Assembly (NCBI RefSeq): GCF_047511655.1 | Contig: NC_133403.1 | Span: 16,737,014 to 16,801,013 of the forward strand | Direction of reading: 5' to 3' | Length of the DNA stretch: 64,000 nt | Origin: Castor canadensis | Taxonomy: Eukaryota > Chordata > Mammalia > Rodentia > Castoridae | Part shown: positions 12,350-23,679 of the stretch, one piece after another | How the letters are laid out: each line of letters begins with the position of its first letter | Numbering within the stretch: the stretch's first letter is position 1 | Notes under the pieces: generated by a model | Told to the model about the DNA's origin: nothing | Databases searched by the model: none | What the model saw: the letters and a program-made list of their open reading frames with translations, nothing else | Made by a program: the position numbers and the translations under genes

Positions 12350-12520
12350 ACTTACATATCTCAGGAGCTTGGTAAATGTATTCTGGACAAAGACAAAAGA
12401 AGTGCCTGAAATTCTGAAAAGTGCCAGTTCCTGCAGCACAGGGATAATAGTACATCTGGGTCCATTTCTCTTCACAGCATTTAACAGTGGCTCCAAGGTG
12501 TTTATAAATGCACATCACTA
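12350..12520 (-). other. exon-like conserved core, tandem copy 1
   Basis: On the minus strand the segment ends in a GTAAGT donor-like site (RC of about 12,344-12,349) and is cysteine-rich in one frame (GATVKCCEEKWTQM, then CLCPE). It is one of the best conserved parts among the three tandem copies. No family is recognised, and different frames stay open in different copies, so it may be a decayed exon or a non-coding element. Confidence 0.35.
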
Positions 12521-12924
12521 GATGGGAAGAAAAGAGAGAAGTCTCTTCATGAAACCATGGAAAGGAACATTCAAATGTGGTTTGGAAGTTTGAGACATAT
12601 ACCTTAGTAGTAAAACAATTTTAACCTACAAATAAAGAAACAGCTAAAACTACCGAAAACCTATGAAACTAATGTGAGTGCTATATATATCACTAATTAA
12701 AACTGGCAAGTTAGTATTTCATGTTCTTTTACCTACCTTGTCAGAAATGTAAAATAGAAGTTTATTTAAAAATATTTGGTAATATGAATATTTTTTAAGT
12801 TTAACATTACAAAATATTTGGTAATGTAGTTATTTCTTAAGTTGAACATTATTACAAAATTTTTTAAGTATTATAAAAAATGATAATAGGAATATATTTT
12901 TAAGACCTATAAATAAGTTAACAA

Positions 12925-13080
12925 CAGAAACACACAAACATGCTAACAAGCACACTCAAACACATATACATACAGACTCACACTCACACTCAAACTCAAG
13001 GCACTCACACATATATTCACTAACACATTCACACACATTCTCACACATATATACACACATTCACACACACTGACCCACAG
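12925..13080. repeat. ACACTC/CA-rich array (~155 bp)
   Basis: Degenerate repeats of (acac)(tc/at) at the equivalent place of the much larger array in copy 2. Confidence 0.9.
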
Positions 13081-13561
13081 GGTTTTATTTTGTGTCAATA
13101 AAACCAAGTTTATTATGTCACCCAGCATATAATCAACTCTGAACAGTGTCATCTTAGTGGATTCACTTATGGAAATATTTCACTACATGCCTAATCCCCA
13201 TTAGAGTGTGCTGATTTACATATGTGTAATTCAAAATACTTTAAAACTTCAAATCACTTATTTATTCACCTAAATACAATATGAAGTTTCAGTTTTTCTT
13301 ACATATAACTCATGGCACACACTGCCATGCCAAATTTAACATTTTTTGGATAAAAAGCTGAATTTTTAATGAAATTAATTTTGGAATTAATTTCAACCAA
13401 ATTGTTAATAACACATTTCCCCACTAAGTTCCATGGTGAAGGTACCTGAACTACCAGGATTCAATAATGTTAACTATTAATACAAGCAAATAACATTCAG
13501 AGAATTTGCATGTGTTATTCTAAATAAACACCTTGACAAAAGATTAAAACTATTACCTGTT

Positions 13562-13735
13562 TTAAACTTACATCTCTCAGAGCATGGTCAATATCTTCTG
13601 GATAAAGAAGTGGCTGAGATCCAGAAACATGCCAGCTGCTGCAGCACAGGGATAATGTTCATCTGGATACATTTCTCTTCACAGCATTTGACAGTGGCTT
13701 CCAAGGTCCTTAGAAAATGTACATTGCTACATGGG
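13562..13735 (-). other. exon-like conserved core, tandem copy 2
   Basis: Aligns to 12,350-12,520 and 16,930-17,100 with small indels. The GTAAGT donor-like end of the other two copies is changed here (RC of 'aaacttacatctc' keeps GTAAGTT next to GAT). Cysteine codons of copy 1 are partly retained (ATVKCCEEKC) before a frame shift. Confidence 0.35.
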
Positions 13736-14759
13736 AATAAAGGAGAGGTCTCTTCATGAAACCTTGAAAAAAGAACATTCAAATGTAAAGGTTGGAAAGG
13801 TGAAACAACTCTCTTTACCTTAGTAGTAAAACAATTTGTATCTATATATAAAGGACCTGATAAAACTACTAAAACCCCATGGAACTAAGTTCAGTTGCTC
13901 ATATATCACTAACTCAAACTAGAATGTTAGCATTTCATGTCTTATACCTACTTTTTCCAAAATATACAATTGAAGATCTTTCAAAGAATATTAGGTAATA
14001 TATCTATTTTTTAAGTTGAAAATTATTTTAACAGTGTTTACATCTTAACAAAAGAGATAATAGAAATATATTCTTTTGGGACCTATAAATAAGTCAACAA
14101 AGGACAACTATGTGACTAAAGGCACTCACAAAACCTACATACTTCAGTAGCAATTACACAAATTTCTTTATAAAAGCTGACAATATAACAGAAAAATAAG
14201 TCATCTTGGTTATTTTTTTTTAATTTCCATTTCACCCTCCCTTAATGCTAAAAAGAATCAAATCCCAATCAAACAGGGTTGTCTATTGCAAGTGAATGCT
14301 GAAAAGGTTAGTATGAATTATTTAAAATTCTGCATTTACTTTTCTACAGTTTTCCCTTAATATGATAAATAAACTCTTCCTTATCCTGCTAAATCCACAA
14401 TGGGATTTTTTCTAGTGGGGGGAGCCTCTAGCTCTGGACACTATAGTATAAAATCTCTGTTTCTACAATAAAGATGTAAATGTTTCTTATGTAAGTACGT
14501 CTTTTTTAGCATTTATGCCATTCCATGTTAACTATCTATTTTTTTTCATCCTCATCCAATATCCTCAGGTAAAGGCACCAGAATGTATTATCTTTGTACT
14601 CACAGTAGAAGGAATACAGTTTGACATAGAAAGTCCCATGCTACACACAGTCTACTTTTGGTAATATTGTTCAAAAGTGTGGCTCATAAATAGCCTTGCT
14701 GAATCAACTGAACTCACTTAACAGAGACAGGTGGAGTGCAAATACTACCATGAATATCT

Positions 14760-15575
14760 CACATGCCAACAGACATTCACATACACATACACATTCACAC
14801 ATACATTTTCACCCTCACACACATACACTCACACAAATATCCTCTCACATACACACATATTCACAATTATAAACTCACACACATACATGCACTCACATAA
14901 CTACACACTTGCAAAATCATGCACTGTAAATCACATATACATACATGCATACACTCTGAAACATGCACACTCATGCAAACTTACATGTATACATATGCAA
15001 ACACACTTACACAGACACACATATACACATAATACACACACAATGAAACATACACACATAAAAACTCACACTCATACACACTCAGTCATACACACACAAC
15101 TCACATACACACATAAACATACTCACACACATGCAAACTCACACATACACACACACACAGTCACACACTTGCACATTACATACACACTTACATACACTCT
15201 CCCACACACATGGACACACAATCACACAAGTCACCCACACATATCATCATACACACATACACTCACACATATATTCACACACTTACCCACATACAGTGAT
15301 TCACATCAATTCATACACACACTCACATCCATTCACACACGTACAAATAACCACACACATTCAGAAATACACACAAACTCTCACACAATTTCATACACTT
15401 GCAAAATTTCATATACTCACATACACACACACATTAATATACACACTCACAGAGATACTAACACTTACACCCTCACACTCACACATACATACTCATACAC
15501 TCACAAACACACTCTCATTCAAACACATACACAGATATACACACTCATTCACATACACACCTGCACACACAGGAT
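14760..15575. repeat. expanded ACACTC/CACATA low-complexity array (~815 bp)
   Basis: Near-continuous CA-rich hexamer-like repeats (cactca, catacacac variants). They create long open frames (up to 304 codons at 14,731-15,645) rich in H, T and S; these are low-complexity artefacts, not genes. Confidence 0.95.
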
Positions 15576-16464
15576 TTTGTTGGTTGGCCAAGTGTGTTAT
15601 GCCACCCAGAATATGATCAGCACTGATGACTGTCATCCTAGTTGATGAATGTATAGAAATCATTCACTATATAAATAATAAACACCACAGTGTACAGATT
15701 TAAATATGTGAAATTCAAAATAATTTAAAAACTTCAAATCACTTATTTATTGGCCTAAATAGGATATGAAATTTTGGTTTGTCTTACCTATAACTTAAGT
15801 TTCTACAGAAAGTAAAGACATGATTACATTTGTGAACATAAAATAATTTGGACTGTAGATGAAATATTAGTACAAAAAAGATAAAATAAGGTCATATAGT
15901 CTAACTGTTCAAAATTACTTAAGGTTTTGCCTACAGTAGCTGTATTTGCTTGTCATAAACCTGGAAAAGACAGAAAAAACACTTATAACGTTGCTAAACA
16001 CAGGTAAAAGCTAAAAAGCAGTTAGGTAAGCAAGAAGTGACATAAAGACGATTCAATCAAACATGGAAATTTCACAATAAGATTAGAAATTTAGTTCACT
16101 AGGAAAAAATTGATCCCAAAATATACATGTTCACTAAAAAATCCATGTAGTGAAAAACCAGAAGATCTTTGTTTAATGACAAAGTAGTTGCAGATAAAAC
16201 TCAAACATATAAGAATTTTCAATAAATTATAAAATACCATTGGGAAAAGAAAGGAAAAAAGCACCACTGCAAATTACAAACAGCCAAGATAGATGAAGCA
16301 CTGCAGAGACTTTACATCTCCCAGGAATTTAAGAAGCATTTGCTGCTCCTGTAAGCTTTGTAGTATTTCACTTTTTCAGGTAAAAGACACTCAGTAGTGT
16401 TTACCCTTTGAATCAATTGCTTTACAGTGCATATTAGAAACAGTGATAACTCTATGTGTCTTTG

Positions 16465-16690
16465 TACAGTACTTCTTGTTTTGGTGGGGAATGGTTGGCA
16501 GTACTGGAGCTTGAATTTAGGTTTTTTGCACTTGATAGGCAGGTGCTCTGTCACTTGAGCCATACTGCTAGCACTTTTTTCTCTGTTTTTTTTTTTTTAA
16601 ATATCTTCTTACTGTTTTTGCCCAGGCAGTCCTCGACACAATCTTTCCATTTTTATGCTTCTCATTGTCACTGAGAATGGCAAGCACATG
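16465..16690 (-). mobile_element. B1-dID-type SINE, antisense (duplicate of 11,880-12,120)
   Basis: Same insertion point within the tandem unit as in copy 1 and same internal changes; copied by the tandem duplication. Confidence 0.75.
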
Positions 16691-16929
16691 CTGCCATGCC
16701 AATTTTAACTTTTATTTGGAAAAAAGTTAAATATCTGAGGAAATAACTGGAATTAATTTTAAACAAGTTGTTAATAACACATTTCCCCACAAAGAACCAT
16801 GGCAAAGGGACCTGAATTACCAGGGTTGTATAATGTTAACTTTTAATATTAACAAAATAGCTCTAAGAGAATTTACATGTGCTTTTTAAAATAAACACCT
16901 ACTCAAAAGATTAAAACAATTATCTGTAG

Positions 16930-17100
16930 TAAACTTACATCTCTCAGGAGCTTGGTTAATGTCTTCTACACAAAGGGATAATGAGGCTGAAATCCTGTAA
17001 CATGCCAGCTGCAGCAGCACAGGGATAATGGTAAAACTGGATACATTTATCTTCAAAGCATTTGACAGTGGCTCCAAAGTGTTTAGAAAATGCACATCTC
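16930..17100 (-). other. exon-like conserved core, tandem copy 3
   Basis: Ends on the minus strand in GAGAT|GTAAGT as in copy 1. A frame with LEPLSNALK and CYRISASLSLCVEDINQAPE is open here and differs from the cysteine-rich frame of copy 1, so coding status is unproven. Confidence 0.35.
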
Positions 17101-17267
17101 TATATGGGAATAAAGGAGAGAAGTCTCTTTATGAAACCTTGAAAAAGAACATTCTAATGTAAGTGTCAGAAGGATGAGACAACTATCTTAGTAGTAAAAC
17201 AACTTGAATCTACAAATAATGAACCAGTTAAAACTACTGAAAACCTATGGGACTAACCTCAGTGCTT

Positions 17268-18062
17268 CTTAACAAAGTAAACATATGATCCATCAATCCC
17301 ATGCCTAGCAATATACCCAAATGAATGCGATTCAGGTTACTCCAGAGGCACCTGCACACCCATATTTATTGCAACACTATTCATAATAGCCAAGTTATGG
17401 AAACAGCGAAGATGCCCCACCACTGACGAATGCATTAAAAAATGTGGTACACAAAATAATTTTACTCAGCCATGAAGAAGAATGAAATCTTATCATTCAC
17501 AATTAAATAGATGGAACTCAAGAACATCATCCTGAGCAAAATTAGCCAGGTTCAGAAGACCAAAAATCATATGTTCTCCCTCCTATGCAGACTTTAGATC
17601 TAGGGCAAAGGCAGTAATGTTGTTGGAATTGGGTCACACACTGATAGGAGAGCACATGTGGGAGGAATGGGGATAGGTAGGAAACCCAAAACTTGAAAGT
17701 ATTTGATGTCCCCACTGCAGAGGACCTAATACAGTAACCTTAAAGTGACAGACGTGAATATGGTAAAGTGACTGGGAAGTAGTGAAGAGGTCAGGTAGAG
17801 ATGAATCAATTAGGGTTGTAATACACTTGTGCATGGAAGCAATGCTAGGAATATTTCCATATATATATCCTTATCTCAATTAACAAAAATGAGTTGTCTT
17901 TCTTCTTATTATTTTATGTCTTCTATTCAACAAAATTGGAGAAAAGGGCAGAATAGGTTCTGCCTGGAAACGAGGGAGTGAGGGGAGTGTGGGCAAGGGC
18001 AGGAGGGAGAAACGACCCAAACAATGTATGTACATATGAATATATGAATAAAGAAAAAAATT
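17268..18062 (+). mobile_element. L1 3' end (ORF2 C-terminus and 3' UTR), 5'-truncated
   Basis: Contains the decayed equivalent of the ORF2 C-terminus at 50,770-51,104 ('aatagccaagttatggaaac', 'ccccaccactgacgaatg') and the same 3' UTR landmarks ('catatgttctccctc', 'tatccttatctcaa') ending in an A-rich tail near 18,045-18,060. Confidence 0.88.
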
Positions 18063-18074
18063 TGCCTTCCCTAC

Positions 18075-18282
18075 AGATACTGCTTCTGCTGAAGCTATCA
18101 TCTGTGGACTTACACAGTGACTTACCTATCCTCGTGATATTCTGCACAGCATACTTACTGGTCAAGGAACTCCTTTACCTTCAAATGACTTGTGGCCACA
18201 GCTTGCACTCATGAAATTTGCCATCTTACCATGCTCCTTACCATCTTGAATACAGGAATGGCCTTTTGAAAATTCAAGCAGC
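18075..18282 (+). pseudogene. ERV-L-type pol integrase core fragment
   Basis: In mixed frames the translation follows an integrase catalytic-core C-terminal half (segments resembling the ERV-L integrase around 'YHAPYHLEYRNGLLK'). In-frame stops and shifts are frequent. It continues after a SINE insertion at 18,481. The retroviral integrase joined viral DNA to the host; this copy is inert. Confidence 0.65.
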
Positions 18283-18480
18283 TGAGCACCAATACTCATA
18301 CCTGTAATCCTAGCTACTCAGCAGGCAGAACTCAGGAAGACTGAGGTTCAAAGCATTGCCAGGCCAATATTTTGGCAGACTCTATCTCAAAAATATGCAA
18401 CACAAAAACAGGGCTGTCAAAGGGCTCAAGTTGTATGGTGCCTGCCTAGTAAGCATGAGTACTAGCAACAGAACAAAACA
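18283..18480 (+). mobile_element. B1-dID SINE inserted in the ERV integrase relic
   Basis: Left B1-like part ('cctgtaatcctagctactca') and right ID-like part ('gtgcctgcctagtaagcatga'), ending in an A-rich tail. It splits the ERV sequence. Confidence 0.8.
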
Positions 18481-18690
18481 AAAAATCAGAGACAGAATTT
18501 TGCTGTATTGGGAAAAAATTCTCCAGTAGGCTGTCTATATCCAATACGTTGTGGAGTGTCTCCCATAGCCAAGACTTAAGGGATGGAAATGGAAATTGTA
18601 CCTCTATTACCCCTTGTGATCTACTGGCAAAATTTTTGCTTCTTGTTCCTTTAACCTTGTGCTGTGCTGGTTTAGAGGTCTTAGATTTTT
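18481..18690 (+). pseudogene. ERV-L-type pol integrase C-terminal fragment
   Basis: Continues the 18,075-18,282 relic, with a 'VSPIAKT' segment and a 'PLAKFLLLVPLTLCCAGLEVL'-like tail (first 20 residues or fewer are visible in one frame at 18,620-18,690). It is decayed by stops. Confidence 0.6.
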
Positions 18691-18704
18691 CTTGTTGTTT
18701 TGTT

Positions 18705-19220
18705 TTTTTCTTTCTTTATGGCTATACTAGGGATTGAATTCAAGGCCTCTGCAACTTAAGCCAGGCTCTTATTCCTTATATTTTGTTTGTTTTTCAGAAA
18801 AGGTCTCATTTTCTCAGACCACCTCTGATCCTCTTCCTCCTGAGAAACTGGGACCTCAGGCATGTGCCACCACACCCAGCTTGGTTTTGCTTGTTTTTAT
18901 TTTTTTCTGCACTGGGGTTTGAACTCAGAACTTTACCCTAGCTAGGGAGGCATTCTACCAGTTGATCCATGTCTCCAGTCCTATCTACTGTGGTCATTTT
19001 TGAGATAACTTTTTTTGCTCAGGTCAGCCTGGACCATGGTATTCTTCTTTTAAGGTTCCTGCTATCCCTGGGATGACAGTTGTAAGCCACCATACCCAGC
19101 TTTTTTCTTAAGAAAGGGTCTCACAAACTTTCTTGCCCTGGCTGTCCTGCAACCACAATTATCCTAATCTCAGTCTCTCAAGTAGGTAGAATTATAGGTG
19201 TAAGTCACCAGCACCCCCCT
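18705..19220 (-). mobile_element. antisense ID/B1 SINE cluster, first part
   Basis: At least two overlapping or adjacent antisense SINEs. ID heads lie at about 18,715-18,780 and 18,908-18,980 ('actggggtttgaactcagaa'); B1-like parts with 'gccaccacacccagct' and 'gccaccatacccagct' ends lie at about 18,790-18,890, 18,985-19,100 and 19,105-19,215. Confidence 0.75.
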
Positions 19221-19765
19221 TCCAGCTTGTTTTTGAGACAAGGTCTCAATACCCTTTGCCCAGATTGGTCTTAAACTGCTATCCTCCTACTTCCCCTGCC
19301 TTGGTAGTTACCCTACATGTCTTAGTTTGTTTTTGTTTTTTGTTTGTTTGGTTGTACTGGAGGTTGTAGTCAGGGCCCTGCATAGCTAGGCAGATATTCT
19401 ACCACTTGAGCCACAACAGCAATTATTTTTATGTTGGTTAGGTTTTTGTTTGCCTTTTTTTTTTGGTGGTACCAAGGATGAACCTGATCAGGACTTGGAC
19501 AGTTGCTAGGCAGATTCTCTACCACTTGAGCCAAGTCTCCGACCTGCTTTAGTTTTTGAGGTAGGGTCTCCCTTTTTGCCCAGGCCAACCTGAACCTCTG
19601 TCCTTCTATTTGTGTTTCCCCATTTAGCATAAGAAGACAGATGCATGCAATGGTTGAAATGGGCCCTTGCTAATCTTTTGCCAAGATTGACCTTGAACTG
19701 CAATCCTCATGATCTTCACATCACTAATAGTTAGGATTACAGGTGTGAGCAACCATGCCCAGACT
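19221..19765 (-). mobile_element. antisense ID/B1 SINE cluster, second part
   Basis: A B1-like fragment (19,225-19,315), an ID head (19,345-19,420), and an ID-B1-B1 element (19,460-19,765) ending with 'ggattacaggtgtgagc'. Confidence 0.75.
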
Positions 19766-19794
19766 GGAGTATTACTTCCAAGAAAAGGAATTCT

Positions 19795-19965
19795 TATACC
19801 AGGTGATACAGAGTGATACCACTGAGCTGGAAGTTACCAGTCTGGGCAAATAGTTCATGTGACCTTGTCTCCAAAATAACCAGAGAAAAATAGACTGGAG
19901 GTATGGCTCCAGTGTAGAATGCCTGCTTTGCAAGTTTAATGTCCTGATTTCAAACATGGTTACAC
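19795..19965 (+). mobile_element. B1-dID SINE, sense
   Basis: B1-like remnant followed by an ID part ('ggaggtatggctccagtgta ... tgcctgctttgcaag'). It ends at a (CA)n run. Confidence 0.65.
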
Positions 19966-19996
19966 CCCCCCCACACACACACACACATGCACACAA
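19966..19996. repeat. C-run and (CA)n microsatellite
   Basis: Eight C followed by alternating CA at a SINE tail. Confidence 0.9.
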
Positions 19997-20029
19997 ATGA
20001 ATGTGTACATTTAGGTTACTTTTAGCCAT

Positions 20030-20670
20030 TAATACACTGTAAACATATTTCTTATTTATAATAACAGGATAGGAATGTTAATAGTACACATTCACATTTC
20101 CTTGATCATAGGCTCTGAGGACATTCCTATTAGTTGGGTCTACTAATGAAAATGAAATTGCATTGTAGGCTAAACAAAGAAACTGTAGTATAATGAACTT
20201 CTAGCCTTTCATTAAAAGTGTTACTAGAAAGTACAAGGAATCCCTGGCTGAGGGTGAATTCCCAAAGAAGACAGACTTGGAAATATCCCTTCCCCAAATC
20301 TGACTTCCTTCTTCATTAGAGCAGTGGAGACCCAGGAGTTTCCTGCTTGCCCTTGCTGGATCTGTTCTGCACCCAATGAGAAGACAGAAGACAACCTATC
20401 AGTGTGCATATGGGGCACAGATGACGGCCAGCAAATGGCATGAGCATGTAGAGGGAGCGGCAAGGGGTGCAGGAAAGCCATGCAATTACCTACAGGAAAT
20501 GTGGCTCATTGTGAACCTGGGGGTACAGGAGGTTGAGCAGGGCAGTTATGTCTAGACAAGGCCATGGCTGTGATGTTGCTGAGCAAGTTCATTCTGGGTA
20601 TGTGCTGTACGTAGATCCCCACGGTGTCTTCAAACTTAAGCCATTTGAAAGCCCTGTTCCTTTTTAATTT
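20030..20670. other. unassigned sequence
   Basis: No repeat or gene recognised; open frames here show no domain. Confidence 0.4.
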
Positions 20671-20674
20671 TGCT

Positions 20675-20765
20675 ATTTAATTTTTTGGTGGTGGTTCTGG
20701 GGTTTGAATTTATGGACTTTTACTTGCTAGGCAGGTGCTTTGCCATTTGAACCACTTTGCATGCT
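20675..20765 (-). mobile_element. ID-like SINE, antisense
   Basis: 'ggggtttgaatttatggac' and 'tgctaggcaggtgctttgcc' are the reversed ID A- and B-box region. Confidence 0.75.
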
Positions 20766-20824
20766 ACCCCTCAGAGGAGACTTTTACTTGAAGGTATTAA
20801 GAAGACTTTGCCCATTGTATAGCC

Positions 20825-21030
20825 TCTTGCCAGTGGCTCACACCTGTAATCTTAGCCAAGAAGATTGGGAGGCTGACATCAGAATGATCTTGGTTCAAAT
20901 CCAGCCCTGGGCAAATAGTTCCAAAATAACCAGACAAAACAGACTGGTGGTGTGAATCAGGCAGTAGAGTGCTTGCTTTCCAAGCTGAAGTCCTGAATTC
21001 AGATCTCGATCACCTCCCCACCCACAGAAA
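20825..21030 (+). mobile_element. B1-dID SINE, sense
   Basis: 'gtggctcacacctgtaatc' B1 start, 'cagccctgggcaaatag' and an ID right part ('agtagagtgcttgctttcca'). Confidence 0.8.
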
Positions 21031-21079
21031 CAGGTATTGCAGTGTTTACTTAGGATGAAAGTAAGAATGCTGGCTTTTT

Positions 21080-21265
21080 GAGGAGGTGTTGGGGATCAAA
21101 CCCAGGGACTCACACCTGCCAGACAAGTGCTCTATCACTGTGTTGGACCTTCAGATCAACTTCTTAGTTTTTAAAGTATATTTTATTTATTTATTTATTG
21201 GCTGCACTGGAGTTTGAACACAGGGTGCTTGCACTTCTTGAGGCACTCTACCAGACCAAGTACAT
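21080..21265 (-). mobile_element. two antisense ID fragments
   Basis: About 21,085-21,160 ('gggatcaaacccagggactc ... gacaagtgctctatc') and 21,205-21,265 ('gcactggagtttgaacacag'). Confidence 0.65.
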
Positions 21266-22810
21266 TTTATTTTTATAATTAAAGGAAAATAACATTAAGT
21301 TCCCATACTTTCATACCTCAACACCATGGTATGAAATTCTCCCTAATCTCTTGAAACCTAACCCAAAGAGGTCCTTGATAGCTTTTTAAGCAGGAGTTGC
21401 CTACCTCCTTGGACCTGTCTGTGTACTCTTGTTATTACAGTCAAGGTTGCTGGGTCGTACTGTATAGTTAGTTGAAGAATTTGAGGACTATTCTTCATAT
21501 TGTCCACATTCCCTACCCTTAGCACAGTTCCTTGTGATGAGTAGACCTTACTAAACTTTATGTGAACTGCTTGTTATATCTTAGATAAGAAAGCTTGAGT
21601 TCAGCTCAGTGATTCTCATAGAATGTTATTGGGTTCATGTCTTTGACACCCACCAGGTTGGATGCTTCCAAGTCACAGTCCCTCTCTTCCAGAGATCTCA
21701 GGACAGTCTAAGGGCTCTTGATGAAGGTGAGCATGCCTTAGGAATGCCAATGGTGGTATGGGTCTGGAAGGTGAAGTCTTTACTCGCTGTGAAATGAGTT
21801 GATTGATGAAGGGAAGGGCAGGGTGGGTGCTTTGTACAGAGTAGCCTGGGCAAGTGCACAAAGGCATGGCAAAATCTGACTCATTTGGAACAGTGCAGGT
21901 CCCTGCCTCTGGCTTAAGCCTAGGAGCCAGTAGGTAATTGGTGGGAACCAAAGGAAAGGATTGGGCTAGTTAAGCCAGAGAGATCAGGTCTCATCTGAAG
22001 GCAGTTGGGGAGCCATTCATATGTGGGAGACAGTCAGATATTCTGTGTGAAGGAACAAGGCAGTGGTGTTAATGACAAGGTTGTAGGCATGAACTAGAAA
22101 GAAAGGAGAAGGGCTCAGGAGAGATGGGTCTGTGCTGTTTGTGAGTAGATTGTCATGATCCTTTTGCTGGTGTTTTTAAAGAAAGGGACCCAACTTCATT
22201 AAAACTGAGCATGAGCTTGCATAAACAGGAGCTTGTATGCACCCCCCCCCCAACCCCAAGTACAGGAAACTGAAACAGTAGAGATGTGAGCCTGACTTTG
22301 TTACACTGTGTCATGAGCTGTAACAATCTCCTATGTGTACGCTCTGTATATCATTTAGCACTAAATATAAAATGTGAGTTTCACACCAGTAGTAACTCAG
22401 ACATTGCCACAGTAAAGATATGAAATCACAAAGGAAACAGGTGAATTTGAAGCCAAATACATGTCTCTGATTAGGAGGTTGTAGGCAAATCTTTTAAACT
22501 CAGTTAAATCCAGTTCATATTTACATAATATATATGAGGAGTCATATACAGCTATATACAATGCATAGGTAAGTTTATATCAATATGTATATATTTGTAT
22601 ATAATATCTACATAATTACATAGTGTATTTTTACAGTTTAAATTTTATATTGCCCAGGAGAAAATGTTAGTTTCTCATAAAATTTTTCTAAAAGTTTCTC
22701 TCCATAAAGCTTGAAATTTGGAATCAGTCTCAGAACTATCTTCCTTGAAAATTAAGGCACTAAAAATATATCATTCAGTTATAATTTAAAACTCATGCTT
22801 CCCATTTTTC
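21266..22810. other. unassigned sequence with no gene seen
   Basis: No clear repeat or exon. A C-rich run near 22,240-22,256 and AT-rich DNA at 22,500-22,680 are the only distinctive features. Confidence 0.4.
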
Positions 22811-22814
22811 TTTT

Positions 22815-23130
22815 TTGACAGTACCTAGATTTGAAGTCAGGGCTTTGTGCTTTGCTAGTCATGTGCTCTACCACTTGAGTCACACCACCAGGAGGCTGTG
22901 TTAGTTACTTTTCAAACAAGACACTGTTTATGCCCAGTCTCCTTGCACCAACATTCTCCTATTTACACTTCCCGTGTAATTTGAATTACAGAAACATACC
23001 ACCATACCTAGCTGTTGGTTGAGATGTGGTCTTGGGAACTTTTTGCCTGAGTTGGCCTTGAGCTAAACACCTCCCAATCTCTGACTCCTGAGTACCTAGA
23101 ATTATATACATGGACAATTATGTCCAACTA
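22815..23130 (-). mobile_element. antisense ID-B1-B1 composite SINE
   Basis: ID head at 22,825-22,890 followed by two B1-like parts, each ending in a 'ccaccatacctagct' or 'gtccaacta' type edge. Confidence 0.7.
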
Positions 23131-23660
23131 TGGTACTCATTGTATAAAGACAAAGGATAAGAATATATAATGTAAGGGAGTAATTGATATGTACAAATCT
23201 AAAAACCAGGTGGTTTATCAATAAGAACTCAAAGTGGAAAAATTATATTGGGCTTGACAGCAAAGTTTATTTGGTTCTAAGTTGTAGCAGCTTCTATACA
23301 TGGATTCTTGAAAGTTCTGCAATACCAACAACTCACTTAGACATAAGGAGCTAATCTGCATTTCTGTACATTTAGGTTAGATACAGAAACCTATAAAACA
23401 TTTAATCATTTATTCACATCTTTAACTTAAGGAAAGTTGTACTTCTTTGATGGCAAAGTAGATGTCCTTCATTATATAAATATGAAAGAAATAGAAGTGT
23501 TGGAGATAAGAAGGGAAATAAAGAGTATTTGGACATGCTAGGAATCCAGTAAAGTTATTTGACATTTATGTATCTATGATTTCATACATAGTTCCTGGCC
23601 CATAACTCTCTCCCAAAGGCAGTTCATAGAAACTAAAGCTATACTCTTCCCCTGCCCTTT
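23131..23660. other. unassigned AT-rich sequence
   Basis: No gene or family recognised. Confidence 0.4.
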
Positions 23661-23679
23661 TGTTTTATTTTGTAGCTGG

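Larger units (their letters stand above)
11166..13280. repeat. tandem unit copy 1 (~2.1 kb)
   Basis: Starts at 'atgaaattttgg' and recurs from 13,281 and from 15,765. Shared landmarks are the 'aaggttttgcctaaagtagct' region (11,325 and 15,925), an antisense SINE, the exon-like core (12,350-12,520), a CA/ACACTC array, and the 'cttcaaatcacttatttatt' end. It also contains two short open stretches on the minus strand, neither recognised. Confidence 0.85.
13281..15764. repeat. tandem unit copy 2 (~2.5 kb)
   Basis: Begins with the same edge as copy 1, then lacks about 0.9 kb (it jumps from the unit start to the 'cacactgccatgcc' point at about 13,316). It has the exon-like core at 13,562-13,735, about 0.6 kb without counterpart in copy 1 (14,110-14,740), and an ~810-bp CA array. 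Confidence 0.85.
15765..17267. repeat. tandem unit copy 3 (~1.5 kb, cut by L1)
   Basis: Matches copy 1 from its start through the antisense SINE (16,465-16,690) and the exon-like core. It ends at about 17,267 where L1 3' sequence begins at a point corresponding to about 12,680 of copy 1. Confidence 0.85.

Noticed and set aside
14760-15575. CRISPR-like array
   Set aside because: Simple-sequence DNA without constant repeats and unique spacers; also a mammalian genome.
14731-15645. 304-codon and 161-codon open frames
   Set aside because: They lie wholly inside the CA/ACACTC low-complexity array and consist of H/T/S/Y repeats; no homologous frame in the other tandem copies.
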